This document shows positions 1 through 7,127 of a DNA stretch of 10,176 nt, piece by piece. A program made the translations under genes and the position numbers. This DNA comes from Desulfurivibrio alkaliphilus (GTDB lineage Bacteria; Desulfobacterota; Desulfobulbia; Desulfobulbales; Desulfurivibrionaceae). The notes beneath the pieces were generated by a model, which was given only the letters and a program-made list of their open reading frames with translations, was not told where the DNA came from and searched no databases. Where the stretch lies: positions 1 through 10,176 of the forward strand of contig DSDS01000107.1 of assembly GCA_011048585.1 (NCBI GenBank). Reading direction: 5' to 3'. Positions within the stretch are counted from its first letter, which is position 1, and each line of letters begins with the position of its first letter.

Positions 1-303
1 GCGGCCCTGCTCTCCCTGCTGAAGCGAGCCAACGACTATCTTAACGAATATCCCGAACCCAGCGCCGTCCAGGTAGCCTCTTGGCTGGAGATCGATCCCG
101 AAATCGAACGCAAGTCGCTGCCGACCATCCGTTACTCCAACGAGTTTGACCACAACTGGTACCGGGGGGTCAACCAGTGGCTGGACACCATGATCGAGGG
201 GGGAGAATTGCAGGGAGTGGTGGCGGCGGCCCGGCGGGAGAACAGGGTCGACGAGGTGATCTACAGCTCGGCGACCCGCAACCTGCGGCGGCCAACCCCA
301 TGA
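1..303 (+). CDS. ABC-type substrate-binding protein, NMT1/SsuA-like, C-terminal fragment
   Basis: The window opens inside this gene; reading frame 1 gives 100 codons and a TGA at 301-303. The visible part is the C-terminal lobe of a periplasmic binding protein. It has a helical stretch near residues 3-16 (LLSLLKRANDYLNEYP), then the segment LPTIRYS (40-46), then WYRGVNQWLDTMIEGGEL (54-71). This order of helix, 'SLPTIRYS' and a 'W..MIEGGEL' helix is typical of the nitrate/sulfonate/taurine and thiamine-precursor binding family (NMT1/THI5, SsuA). Such proteins are exported and present small solutes to a membrane partner. No permease or ATPase gene follows. The next gene is instead a membrane sensor kinase whose ATG overlaps this stop by 4 bp, so this protein may serve as a ligand-sensing partner rather than, or as well as, a transport component. 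The ligand cannot be told from the fragment. Family assignment is fairly secure; the role is inferred. Confidence 0.8.
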   Translation, partial: AALLSLLKRANDYLNEYPEPSAVQVASWLEIDPEIERKSLPTIRYSNEFDHNWYRGVNQWLDTMIEGGELQGVVAAARRENRVDEVIYSSATRNLRRPTP

Positions 304-3206
304 GCTGGCGCTTTTCCCTATCCTATAAGATTCTGGCGGTGTTTTTGAGCCTTACCCTGATCACCCTGGTCCTGGGGATCACCGTGCTGGGCAGCATGCT
401 CCAGCTGGGCCGGCTTAATGACCAGCATCGCCAAATCCACAACTTCGAGATGCAGCTTAACCTTTTGGAGAGTCGGCAGTTGGGGTTGACCCCGGCCAAC
501 GCCGCGGCGGCCCAGGAGGAGTTTGTTCGCCAAATCGACCAGCTGCGGGAGGTGACCGCCGCCCTGGGCCGGGAGTTTAATCCCGCCGAGGCCGATTTTT
601 ATCGGCGGCTGGAGCTGGTCGAGGAGCTTCTTGGTCACTATCGGCAGGCGGCCGAGGAGCTGATCGCCGCCTACCAGCGGGAGCAAGCCTTTCGCCTGGA
701 GGTGCCGGGTCTGCGGCTGGCTCTCTTTCGGGAACTCGCCGTCCGGATGCCGACCTGGGGCGAGGATAGCGTTCTGGGGGTAAACTTCCTGGCCCTCCAG
801 TCCCAGGCCCTTCTGCAGCGGGACCCGGCCACCATTGGCGAGATGCGCCGGATCATCCGGGAGCTCGGGCTGCGGCGCCAGGATTTGGCCCTCCTCGCGG
901 CGCTCAACTCCCTGCTGGCCAAAAGTGAAGGTAACTATCTGGACTATCTCGAGGCCTATGATCGCCGCCTCTATCTGCGGGAGACCCAGGAGCACCTGTT
1001 CCTTATCGCCCGGCGGACCAAAGAGGAGCTTATCGGGGCCACCGGCGCGATTCAGGTCCGTCTCTTCTGGATCGCCGCCGGGGTCGCGTTTCTGGCCATC
1101 TTCGTCACCCTGGCCCTGTGGTTCCTCAGCGCCCGCTATTTCAACCGCTTTATCCTCGGTCAGCGCCAGGCGATCGCGGCGATCGAGCAGGGCCGGTACG
1201 ATTACCCCCTGCCGCCGCTGAACCGTGACGAACTGGGGGAGCTGGCGCTGTTTATGAAGCGGATGGCGGAACGTCTCCGGCGGTCGACCCGCAGGCTGCG
1301 CCGCTCGGAAAAGAGATACCGGACCCTGATTGAAACCACCGCCACCGGCTTTGTGATTCTCGATCTTAAGGGAGTGGTTTTGGATGCCAACGAGCTTTAT
1401 CTTAAGCTCACCGGTCGTGGTGATAAAAGTCAGGTGATCGGCCGTCATCCCCTGGAATGGACCGCGCCTGGCGACCACCAGGCCACCCGGGAGGCCCTGG
1501 AGCGTTGTTTGCGCAAGGGGATGGTTCGCAACCTTATGGTTGAATATGGCCCGGCAGAGGGACCAGGGCGGCCGGTGGAGATCAACGCCGCCCTGGTGGA
1601 GGATGAGGAGGGCGCGATGATTATGGCCCTCTGTCGGGACATCAGCGAGCGGCGCCGGGCCGAGGAGGCGCTGGCCGCCGAGAGAGAGCGGCTGGCCGTG
1701 ACCCTGCGCAGCATCGGTGATGGTGTTATTTCCACCGACACCGAGGGCAGGGTTACCTTTATCAATCGAGTCGCCGAGGAGCTTACCGGCTGGCGGCAGC
1801 ACGAGGCGGTGGGCCTGCCCCTACGTCAGGTTTTTCCCATTATCAACGAGAAAACCCGCCAGCCTTGTGAAAGTCCGGTGGATAAGGTTTTGGCCAGTGG
1901 CCACATCGTCGGGCTTGCCAACCATACGGCGCTTATCACCCGGGACGGCCGGGAGCGCAGCATCGCCGACAGCGGCGCGCCGATCCGGGACCAGCACAGC
2001 CGGGTGATCGGGGTGGTTCTGGTCTTTCGCGACGTGACCGAGCAGTATCGGATGGAGGATGAGCTGTTTAAGGCCAAGAAACTTGAAGCGGTGGGGGTTC
2101 TGGCCGGCGGGATCGCCCACGATTTCAACAACCTGCTTACCGCCATTCAGGGCAACCTTTCCCTGATCGGCTTGGCCCTGCCGCCGGAAGAGGAGAATAT
2201 TCGCTCGTTGGTGCAGGGGGCGGAAAAGGCCAGTATCCGGGCCGGCACCCTGACCCGCCAGCTCCTTACCTTTGCCAAGGGCGGCAGTCCGGTCCGTAAA
2301 ACCACGGATATTGTCGCGGTGATCAAGGATTCGGCCGAATTCGTGCTGCGCGGCAGCTCTTGTGCCTGTCAGTACGATTTTGCCGCCGAGCTCTGGCCGG
2401 TGGAGATCGACAGCGGCCAGATCAGCCAGGTGGTTCAGAATATTGTGATTAACGCCGGGCAGGCCATGCCCGAAGGCGGGGTTATCGAGGTGCGCGGCCG
2501 CAATGTCGCGGCGGGCGATCCCGCCCTGCCCCCTCATCTGCAGCTGGCTGGCAACCGTTATGTCCGGATCGATATCCGCGATCATGGGCCGGGGATTGCC
2601 GCCGATCAGCTGGAACGCGTTTTCGATCCCTATTTCAGCACCAAAGAGAAGGGCAGCGGGCTGGGGCTGGCGATCTCCCACTCCATCATCGACCGCCACT
2701 CCGGCCAGATCACCGCCAGCAGCCTCCCGGGTCAGGGAACGACCTTTACCTTCTTTCTCCCTGCTTCGGCCGATCGACCCGCCGCGGAAGCCGGGGGGGC
2801 GGACCGGTCCCTGTCCTTGCCCGGGGGGCGTGTTCTGATCATGGATGACGAGGAGATAATTCGCGCGGTATTGGCCAGGATGCTTGAACAACAGGGCTTT
2901 GCGGTGACCGCAGCGGCCGATGGCGAGCAGGTGGTAGCGAGTTACCGGCGGGCGCTGGCCGAGAACACTCCTTTTGCCGTGGTAATCCTCGACCTGACCA
3001 TTCCGGGAGGCATGGGCGGCAAGGAGGCCGCCCGCCGCCTGTTGGAGATCGATCCCGCGGCCAGACTGATAGTTTCCAGTGGCTACTCCAATGATTCGAT
3101 TATGGCCGATTTTAACCATTACGGTTTCCGCGCGGCGGTGACCAAGCCCTACAGCCTGCAGGAACTGCTGGAGGCCCTGCGCCGAGCGCTGGTCAACGGA
3201 GCGTGA
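300..3206 (+). CDS. Membrane-bound hybrid sensor histidine kinase (HAMP-PAS-PAS-HisKA-HATPase-REC)
   Basis: This 968-aa hybrid kinase should sense a periplasmic signal, autophosphorylate and pass phosphate to its own receiver. Domains in order are: TM1 about 10-31; a mostly helical periplasmic region about 32-254; TM2 about 255-277; HAMP about 278-331; PAS 336-451; PAS 461-584; HisKA with the H-box AGGIAHDFNN and phospho-acceptor His607; HATPase_c about 705-821, with N-box Asn718, DHGPG at 761-765 and GSGLGL at about 785-790; and a receiver about 844-962. In the receiver the acidic pair is Asp849/Asp850, the acceptor is Asp898 in ILDLTIPGG, and Ser926/927 and Lys949 are present. All catalytic residues look intact. 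I chose the ATG at 300 because it overlaps the upstream stop as ATGA and directly precedes TM1. The in-frame ATG at 177 would add 41 Gly/Arg-rich residues encoded inside the upstream gene. There is no HPt domain and no separate response regulator nearby, so the output is unknown. The long helical periplasmic region resembles TorS-like helical-bundle sensors. Confidence 0.93.
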   Translation: MSWRFSLSYKILAVFLSLTLITLVLGITVLGSMLQLGRLNDQHRQIHNFEMQLNLLESRQLGLTPANAAAAQEEFVRQIDQLREVTAALGREFNPAEADFYRRLELVEELLGHYRQAAEELIAAYQREQAFRLEVPGLRLALFRELAVRMPTWGEDSVLGVNFLALQSQALLQRDPATIGEMRRIIRELGLRRQDLALLAALNSLLAKSEGNYLDYLEAYDRRLYLRETQEHLFLIARRTKEELIGATGAIQVRLFWIAAGVAFLAIFVTLALWFLSARYFNRFILGQRQAIAAIEQGRYDYPLPPLNRDELGELALFMKRMAERLRRSTRRLRRSEKRYRTLIETTATGFVILDLKGVVLDANELYLKLTGRGDKSQVIGRHPLEWTAPGDHQATREALERCLRKGMVRNLMVEYGPAEGPGRPVEINAALVEDEEGAMIMALCRDISERRRAEEALAAERERLAVTLRSIGDGVISTDTEGRVTFINRVAEELTGWRQHEAVGLPLRQVFPIINEKTRQPCESPVDKVLASGHIVGLANHTALITRDGRERSIADSGAPIRDQHSRVIGVVLVFRDVTEQYRMEDELFKAKKLEAVGVLAGGIAHDFNNLLTAIQGNLSLIGLALPPEEENIRSLVQGAEKASIRAGTLTRQLLTFAKGGSPVRKTTDIVAVIKDSAEFVLRGSSCACQYDFAAELWPVEIDSGQISQVVQNIVINAGQAMPEGGVIEVRGRNVAAGDPALPPHLQLAGNRYVRIDIRDHGPGIAADQLERVFDPYFSTKEKGSGLGLAISHSIIDRHSGQITASSLPGQGTTFTFFLPASADRPAAEAGGADRSLSLPGGRVLIMDDEEIIRAVLARMLEQQGFAVTAAADGEQVVASYRRALAENTPFAVVILDLTIPGGMGGKEAARRLLEIDPAARLIVSSGYSNDSIMADFNHYGFRAAVTKPYSLQELLEALRRALVNGA

Positions 3207-3244
3207 AGATGGAGTTGACGACCCCGCCGCCGGGCCGGTATTAT

Positions 3245-3293
3245 CAGGGGTAACGGCGGGCTGATTTCCGCCGGGGCGGGACGAAACCCCTGG
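3245..3293 (+). other. Nested stem-loop in the 142-bp gap between the kinase and HD-GYP genes
   Basis: An outer stem pairs CAGGGGT (3245-3251) with ACCCCTG (3286-3292). It encloses a perfect 6-bp inner hairpin, CGGCGG (3254-3259) with CCGCCG (3268-3273), around the loop GCTGATTT. A G-rich strand (3274-3285) lies between the inner and outer 3' arms. No run of T follows, so this is not a canonical intrinsic terminator. It could be a transcript-end or processing structure for the kinase mRNA, or a structured leader for the HD-GYP gene that starts at 3349. It does not match any riboswitch consensus I know. The rest of the gap (3207-3348) shows no convincing promoter. Confidence 0.4.
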
Positions 3294-3348
3294 CCGGCCT
3301 GGCTCCTTGTCCGGGCGTGGCTGTCATCTTCGACTCTTCGAGCTTTTC

Positions 3349-5535
3349 ATGTCTTTGTATCAGCAGTGGGAAAGGGTTAGGGCGGCAACCGGCAGGATCG
3401 ACCTCACCTTTCTGCTTCTGCGGGTTTTCAGCCTGGCCGGCGGGGTCGCGTGGCTCCTGCTGGTTTCGCTGCCGCCCTGGGAGGAGAGCCTGCTGATCAG
3501 GGCTCTGGTCGCCTTTTTTCTCTACAGCCTCACCTGTTACCTGGTTATCTTTTTCCGGCCGGCGTTGCTGAAAAAAGTTTATCTGACCTCGCTCTTTCTC
3601 GACCTGGCCTTCCTCTCCCTTTTGGTTCACGCCGCCACCAGCTTTACCTGCAGCTTTTTCCTCGGTTACTACCTGCTGGTCTGCCTGCACACCATCTATT
3701 TTGGTCTTCGGTTCGGACTGGTGGTCGCCATCTTTTCCGCCCTCTTCTATCTGCTGAGCATTTGGCCGATTTTGCCCCAGATCGACTGGACCGACCTGGC
3801 CATGCGGATCGGCTTTCTTTTTTTCCTGGCCATTCCGGTGGGGCTGCTCAGTGAAAAGGTCAAGCAAGACAAGGAGAAGCTTGAGCATTTGAACAAAACC
3901 CTGGAGACCCAGGTGGCCCAGCGGACCGCGGAGATCGCCGCTCTGCTGGATCGGGAACGTTACCTGCGGGAGATCCTTAACACGGTGGCTCACATCAACA
4001 AGCTGCTGATCACCTCCCCCAATCTCACCGCTCTGCTGGAAAGCTCCTGCGCCCGATTCATGCAGCACGGCGATTATCGCTTCTGCTGGATCGGCCTGCT
4101 GCAAAACGGGGTGATCAGCGAGGTTCACACGGCCGACCCTGCCCATAATCCCCTGGTGGAGCCGCCTTATACGGTGGCCGCCGGTTCCGGCCCCTTCACC
4201 GAAATCACCGCCGCCATCTGCCTTCGGGAAAACCGGACCATCACTCGTTTGGTCGCGGAGGAGCCGCTGGATATCCCCCTCTGGCGCGACCCGGAGCGTC
4301 TCAGGGGGGCCAGGGGAGTGATCAGTCTGCCCCTGCGGGCCCGCCAGGACGAGGAACCTTTGGGTTGTCTCACCATCTATACCTGGCGCCGGGATGGCTT
4401 CGAAGCGGAAGAGCGGGAGATGCTGGATGAGCTGGCCGGCGATATCGGCTTTGCCATCGATTCCTTCCGCCAGCGGGAGCTGACCGCCAAGCTCACCGCC
4501 GAACGCACCGCCAACTACGAGGAGACAATCTTCTCCTTCGTCGATATGATCGAGCAGCGTGATACCTACACCGCCGGCCACACCGAACGGGTGGCCCATT
4601 ACTGCGGCTTGATCGCCCGGGCGATGAAACTGCCCCAGGTGGAGAAAAAGCGGCTCTACACGGCCGCCGTCCTCCACGATATCGGCAAGGTCGCCACTCC
4701 TGACTCGGTGCTGCTCAAGCCCGGCCAACTCACCGAGTTGGATTACGAGCTGATTAAGCTCCATCCCCGGGCCGGTTATGAGATGCTTTCCAATATCGAG
4801 ATGTACAGGGATCTGGCGGCGATCATCCTCCACCACCATGAACGGCCCGACGGTAAAGGCTATCCCGATGGCCTGGTGGACGAGGAGATCCCCCTCCTTT
4901 CGCGGATCATGGCGGTGGCCGACGCCTTCGACGCCATGACCACCAACCGGATCTACAAGCCTCGCAAAAAACTTTCCCAGGCCCTGGCTGAACTGCAGCA
5001 ACTGGCCGGGAGTCAGTTCGACGCGGAGGTGGTGACGGTGGCCCTCAAGGTCCTGGCCGGAATCGAAATTCCGCTCCATATCAATCAACTGCCCTTTACC
5101 GAGCTGGAGAAAAAGAGGTTCTCCTATTTTTTCAATGACCGGCTGACCGGGCTCTACAATGAGGATTATCTGAAGATCGTCATTAACAACCTGGACAGCA
5201 ACCGTTATTCCTGCCTCTACCTGCTTCACCTCCGCAATCTGCCGGAGTACAATAAGCGCCTGGGCTGGGAGAAGGGCAACCAGCTCTTTACTCGCTTTGC
5301 CGCCGAACTCCAGGCCGCCTTCCCCCGCTCCCTGGTTTTCCGGGCCTACGGCAACGATTTCGCCATTATCTCCGAGGATCATCTGGATCTGGACAGCAGG
5401 TTGCTCAAGGCCTTTGCCGACATATCCAGCACCGAAATCGAAATCGACGCCCACCACATCGACCTGGCCGCCGAACAGCTCTACACCATCAAAAAACTGG
5501 AAAAGATGGAGATAACCCCGACCGAGGCCCTCTGA
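3349..5535 (+). CDS. Membrane GAF/HD-GYP protein (predicted c-di-GMP phosphodiesterase) with degenerate C-terminal GGDEF-like domain
   Basis: This 728-aa protein is predicted to hydrolyse cyclic di-GMP at the inner membrane. The N-terminus (about residues 18-170) has roughly six hydrophobic segments. A coiled coil follows (about 170-205, QDKEKLEHLNKTLE and after). A GAF-like region spans about 206-375. The HD-GYP domain (about 390-570) has the metal-binding HD at His443/Asp444 (LHDIGK) and the full HHExxDGxGYP signature at 496-506, so catalysis looks possible. The tail (about 585-728) looks like a shrunken GGDEF domain: DRLTGLYN at 597-604 matches the usual DxLTGLxN start, but the signature reads YGNDF (667-671) and the domain is shorter than normal. 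It is therefore unlikely to make c-di-GMP. I chose the ATG at 3349, which has a weak GAG six bases upstream; a TTG at 3307 would add 14 residues with no better ribosome site. It is read in the same direction as the kinase gene, 142 bp downstream of it. The HD-GYP call is firm; the role of the tail is inferred. Confidence 0.93.
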   Translation: MSLYQQWERVRAATGRIDLTFLLLRVFSLAGGVAWLLLVSLPPWEESLLIRALVAFFLYSLTCYLVIFFRPALLKKVYLTSLFLDLAFLSLLVHAATSFTCSFFLGYYLLVCLHTIYFGLRFGLVVAIFSALFYLLSIWPILPQIDWTDLAMRIGFLFFLAIPVGLLSEKVKQDKEKLEHLNKTLETQVAQRTAEIAALLDRERYLREILNTVAHINKLLITSPNLTALLESSCARFMQHGDYRFCWIGLLQNGVISEVHTADPAHNPLVEPPYTVAAGSGPFTEITAAICLRENRTITRLVAEEPLDIPLWRDPERLRGARGVISLPLRARQDEEPLGCLTIYTWRRDGFEAEEREMLDELAGDIGFAIDSFRQRELTAKLTAERTANYEETIFSFVDMIEQRDTYTAGHTERVAHYCGLIARAMKLPQVEKKRLYTAAVLHDIGKVATPDSVLLKPGQLTELDYELIKLHPRAGYEMLSNIEMYRDLAAIILHHHERPDGKGYPDGLVDEEIPLLSRIMAVADAFDAMTTNRIYKPRKKLSQALAELQQLAGSQFDAEVVTVALKVLAGIEIPLHINQLPFTELEKKRFSYFFNDRLTGLYNEDYLKIVINNLDSNRYSCLYLLHLRNLPEYNKRLGWEKGNQLFTRFAAELQAAFPRSLVFRAYGNDFAIISEDHLDLDSRLLKAFADISSTEIEIDAHHIDLAAEQLYTIKKLEKMEITPTEAL

Positions 5536-5621
5536 TCCACTCTCTTGGTAGTTAGGTAATCGTCCGCCTCTCAGTAAAGCTTATCTTTTTCAGCTTGTCT
5601 TTTGCCGATCAAGTCGCTAAG

Positions 5622-5634
5622 TTGCATCTTGCAA
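5622..5634. promoter_or_regulatory. 13-bp inverted repeat, candidate operator
   Basis: TTGCA and TGCAA are exact reverse complements separated by TCT. The site lies about 85 bp before the cytochrome ATG and abuts the AT-rich block, a position where a repressor or activator could act on a promoter. A repeat with arms this short can arise by chance, so this is suggestive only. Confidence 0.3.
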
Positions 5635-5704
5635 ATATAAGGATATTTTTTATTTATCAGGTGGTGGATTTGCAGCTTGATTATCGCCAAAATTACCTTT
5701 ATTC

Positions 5705-5710
5705 AGGGGG
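5705..5710 (+). promoter_or_regulatory. Ribosome binding site of the cytochrome gene
   Basis: AGGGGG lies seven bases before the ATG at 5718. It is the clearest Shine-Dalgarno-like sequence ahead of any start in the window. It decides the start in favour of 5718, over an in-frame TTG at 5595 that would put 41 unlikely residues before the signal peptide. Confidence 0.7.
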
Positions 5711-5717
5711 TAGAAAG

Positions 5718-7028
5718 ATGAAAAAAAGCTACAAAGTGTTGGTCGCGGTTGCCGGTCTGGGCCTGTTGGGGGGCTACACCGCCTCTTCGTTGCCGGCCGC
5801 CGGGGGAGAGCTCGACAATCAACTGGTGGTGGAGACCCAGCAGTTCCCGCCGGGCTCCTTTCAGTCGCCGGGCTCCTGCATGGGTTGTCATTTGGAGATC
5901 CATCAGGAGTGGTCCAACTCCATGCATGCCTACGCCTGGCAAAACCGTTGGTATCAGGATGACTATCGCTTGGCCCATGCCGAAACCGCAGGGGCCACCG
6001 ATCTCCTGTGCGGCGCCTGCCACGCCCCCATTGCCGCCCGCACCGGCCAGCTGCCCCCCCATGACGGCAGCCGCTTTGATGATACCGCCCGGCAGGGGAT
6101 CTCCTGCGATTTTTGCCATACCATTTCCGGAGTGGAGCGCCTTTACAACATGGGGAATATCTCCGATCCCGGCCCCGTCAAGCGGGGCAATCGCGGTGAT
6201 GGCTCCTCCCCCTTCCATGAAGTGGAGTTTTCACCGCTGCATACCTCCACCGAGTTTTGTGGCGCCTGCCACAATGTGCGGCATCCCATTGGCGATGTTC
6301 CCATTATCGACACCTACGATGACTGGAAGGAGGGCCCCTACGCGGAGGCGGGGATCACCTGCCAGAACTGCCACATGACCCCGACCCCGGGCATCGGCAA
6401 GAATCCCGGCAAATCGAGCTTCATGGGCCAGGAGCGCGACAATGTCGCCTTCCACGGTTTTGTGGGCGGCAGCTCCTTCACCCAGCGCAAACTGGGCAAC
6501 GAGGAGCAGGCGCGGCTGGCGGAAGAGCAGTTGCGGGCGGCGGCCCAACTGCAGTTGGAGGGCAAGGTTGCCGACGGCAAGCTGGCGTTGACGGTCCACG
6601 TGGACAATGTGGGGGCTGGTCACAAGATCCCCACCGGCGTAACCTATATCCGCAAAATGTGGCTGGAGGTGAAGGTGCTGGATGCCGGCGGTAAAACCGT
6701 CTTTCACTCCGGCTATGTGGACGAGGCCAACCATGTCGATCCGGAAGCGGTGTTTTACCGCCTGCTCTTCACGGACAGCGAGGGCAACCTGACCGGCAAG
6801 AGCTGGCAGGCCACGGGGATCGGCTACGATCGCCGCATTCCTGCCAAGGGGCGCGACAGTGAGACCTATGCCATCACCCTGCCCGGCAAGGGTGATTATG
6901 AAGCCCAGGTGCGCTTGATGTATCGTTCCTTTTCCCAGGAATCCCTGGACTTTCATGAGGGCGAGAAAGCGCCCAAAGTTGAAAGTGTCGAGATGGCCCG
7001 GGCCAGTATCGCCATTGCCCGCAAATAG
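5718..7028 (+). CDS. Exported pentaheme c-type cytochrome with C-terminal beta-rich domain
   Basis: This 436-aa secreted multiheme cytochrome probably carries electrons in the periplasm or at the cell surface. The N-terminus is a signal peptide: MKK, then a hydrophobic core VLVAVAGLGLLGG, with a likely cleavage near residues 27-30 (LPAAG). Five CXXCH heme sites follow: CMGCH 54-58, CGACH 98-102, CDFCH 130-134, CGACH 181-185 and CQNCH 215-219. Extra histidines, such as those in HQEW and SMHAYAW just after heme 1, could be distal ligands. The heme half resembles the cytochrome c554-like family. After a linker with few histidines, the C-terminal half (about 275-436) has alternating hydrophobic strands and the motif GHKIPTG at 301-307, seen in many multiheme cytochromes of anaerobes. 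There is no lipobox and no membrane anchor after the signal peptide. It sits alone between two non-coding gaps with its own ribosome site, so it may be transcribed separately. The physiological partner is unknown. Confidence 0.9.
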   Translation: MKKSYKVLVAVAGLGLLGGYTASSLPAAGGELDNQLVVETQQFPPGSFQSPGSCMGCHLEIHQEWSNSMHAYAWQNRWYQDDYRLAHAETAGATDLLCGACHAPIAARTGQLPPHDGSRFDDTARQGISCDFCHTISGVERLYNMGNISDPGPVKRGNRGDGSSPFHEVEFSPLHTSTEFCGACHNVRHPIGDVPIIDTYDDWKEGPYAEAGITCQNCHMTPTPGIGKNPGKSSFMGQERDNVAFHGFVGGSSFTQRKLGNEEQARLAEEQLRAAAQLQLEGKVADGKLALTVHVDNVGAGHKIPTGVTYIRKMWLEVKVLDAGGKTVFHSGYVDEANHVDPEAVFYRLLFTDSEGNLTGKSWQATGIGYDRRIPAKGRDSETYAITLPGKGDYEAQVRLMYRSFSQESLDFHEGEKAPKVESVEMARASIAIARK

Positions 7029-7050
7029 AGACGGTCAACGGCAACCATCC

Positions 7051-7082
7051 GGCAAGGTCGGCCCCCGGCCTCCCCCTTTGCC
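7051..7082 (+). terminator. Imperfect GC-rich stem-loop after the cytochrome gene
   Basis: GGCAA (7051-7055) pairs with TTGCC (7078-7082). Inside, GG (7056-7057) can pair with CC (7075-7076) across a bulged T, and GGCC (7060-7063) pairs with GGCC (7067-7070) around CCC. It begins 22 bp after the cytochrome stop, where a terminator would be expected, but no T-run follows, so any termination would be inefficient or of another type. The rest of the 99-bp gap holds a second loose inverted pair, CCCGCC (7081-7086) with GGCGGG (7122-7127), which would place the next start codon beside a stem. Confidence 0.25.
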
Positions 7083-7127
7083 CGCCGCCTGATTGCAAAA
7101 GAGCGGGAGCGAAGGTAGAGTGGCGGG

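Larger units (their letters stand above)
5536..5717 (+). promoter_or_regulatory. AT-rich intergenic region ahead of the cytochrome gene; putative promoter/operator
   Basis: This gap is much richer in A+T than its surroundings, especially 5630-5660, and is the most promoter-like stretch in the window. It contains the perfect inverted repeat TTGCA-TCT-TGCAA (5622-5634), immediately followed by an AT block (AAATATAAGGATATTTTTTA) that could supply a -10 element. No hexamer pair matches the sigma-70 consensus well. A TTGAT half-site at 5677-5681 is followed, after four bases, by GCCAA, which resembles an FNR/CRP-type site with one weak arm. The short pair AAGCT/AGCTT (5577-5581 with 5592-5596) followed by GTCTTTT is too weak to call a terminator. 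No small gene is visible. Confidence 0.4.

Noticed and set aside
177..299. N-terminal extension of the kinase from the ATG at 177
   Set aside because: The 41 extra residues are Gly/Arg-rich and are encoded out of frame within the binding-protein gene. The ATG at 300 forms an ATGA overlap and is followed directly by TM1.
318..1802. A 494-codon open frame on the - strand opposite the kinase gene
   Set aside because: It is antisense to the sensor and PAS regions, shows no domain or signal, and is explained by codon bias of the real gene. The same holds for the - strand frames at 1821-3119, 7776-9053 and 9141-9749.
3209..3253. A 14-codon frame starting with ATG just after the kinase stop
   Set aside because: It is very short, has no clear ribosome site, and its end overlaps the stem-loop. 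Chance is the simplest explanation.
3207..3348. c-di-GMP or cGAMP (GEMM-type) riboswitch before the HD-GYP gene
   Set aside because: I looked for the conserved GEMM core sequences and tetraloop-receptor arrangement and did not find them. Only a generic nested stem is present.
3244..5457. A 737-codon open frame on the - strand opposite the HD-GYP gene
   Set aside because: It lies entirely antisense to a gene with clear membrane, GAF and HD-GYP domains. Its translation is rich in Gly, Gln and Pro with no recognisable domain, as expected for a shadow frame in GC-rich DNA.
5576..5603. Intrinsic terminator after the HD-GYP gene
   Set aside because: The only stem is 5 bp (AAGCT/AGCTT) and AT-rich, with a broken T-run, which is too weak to support a call.
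5595..5717. N-terminal extension of the cytochrome from a TTG at 5595
   Set aside because: It would bury the signal peptide behind 41 residues and ignore the good AGGGGG ribosome site at 5705-5710.
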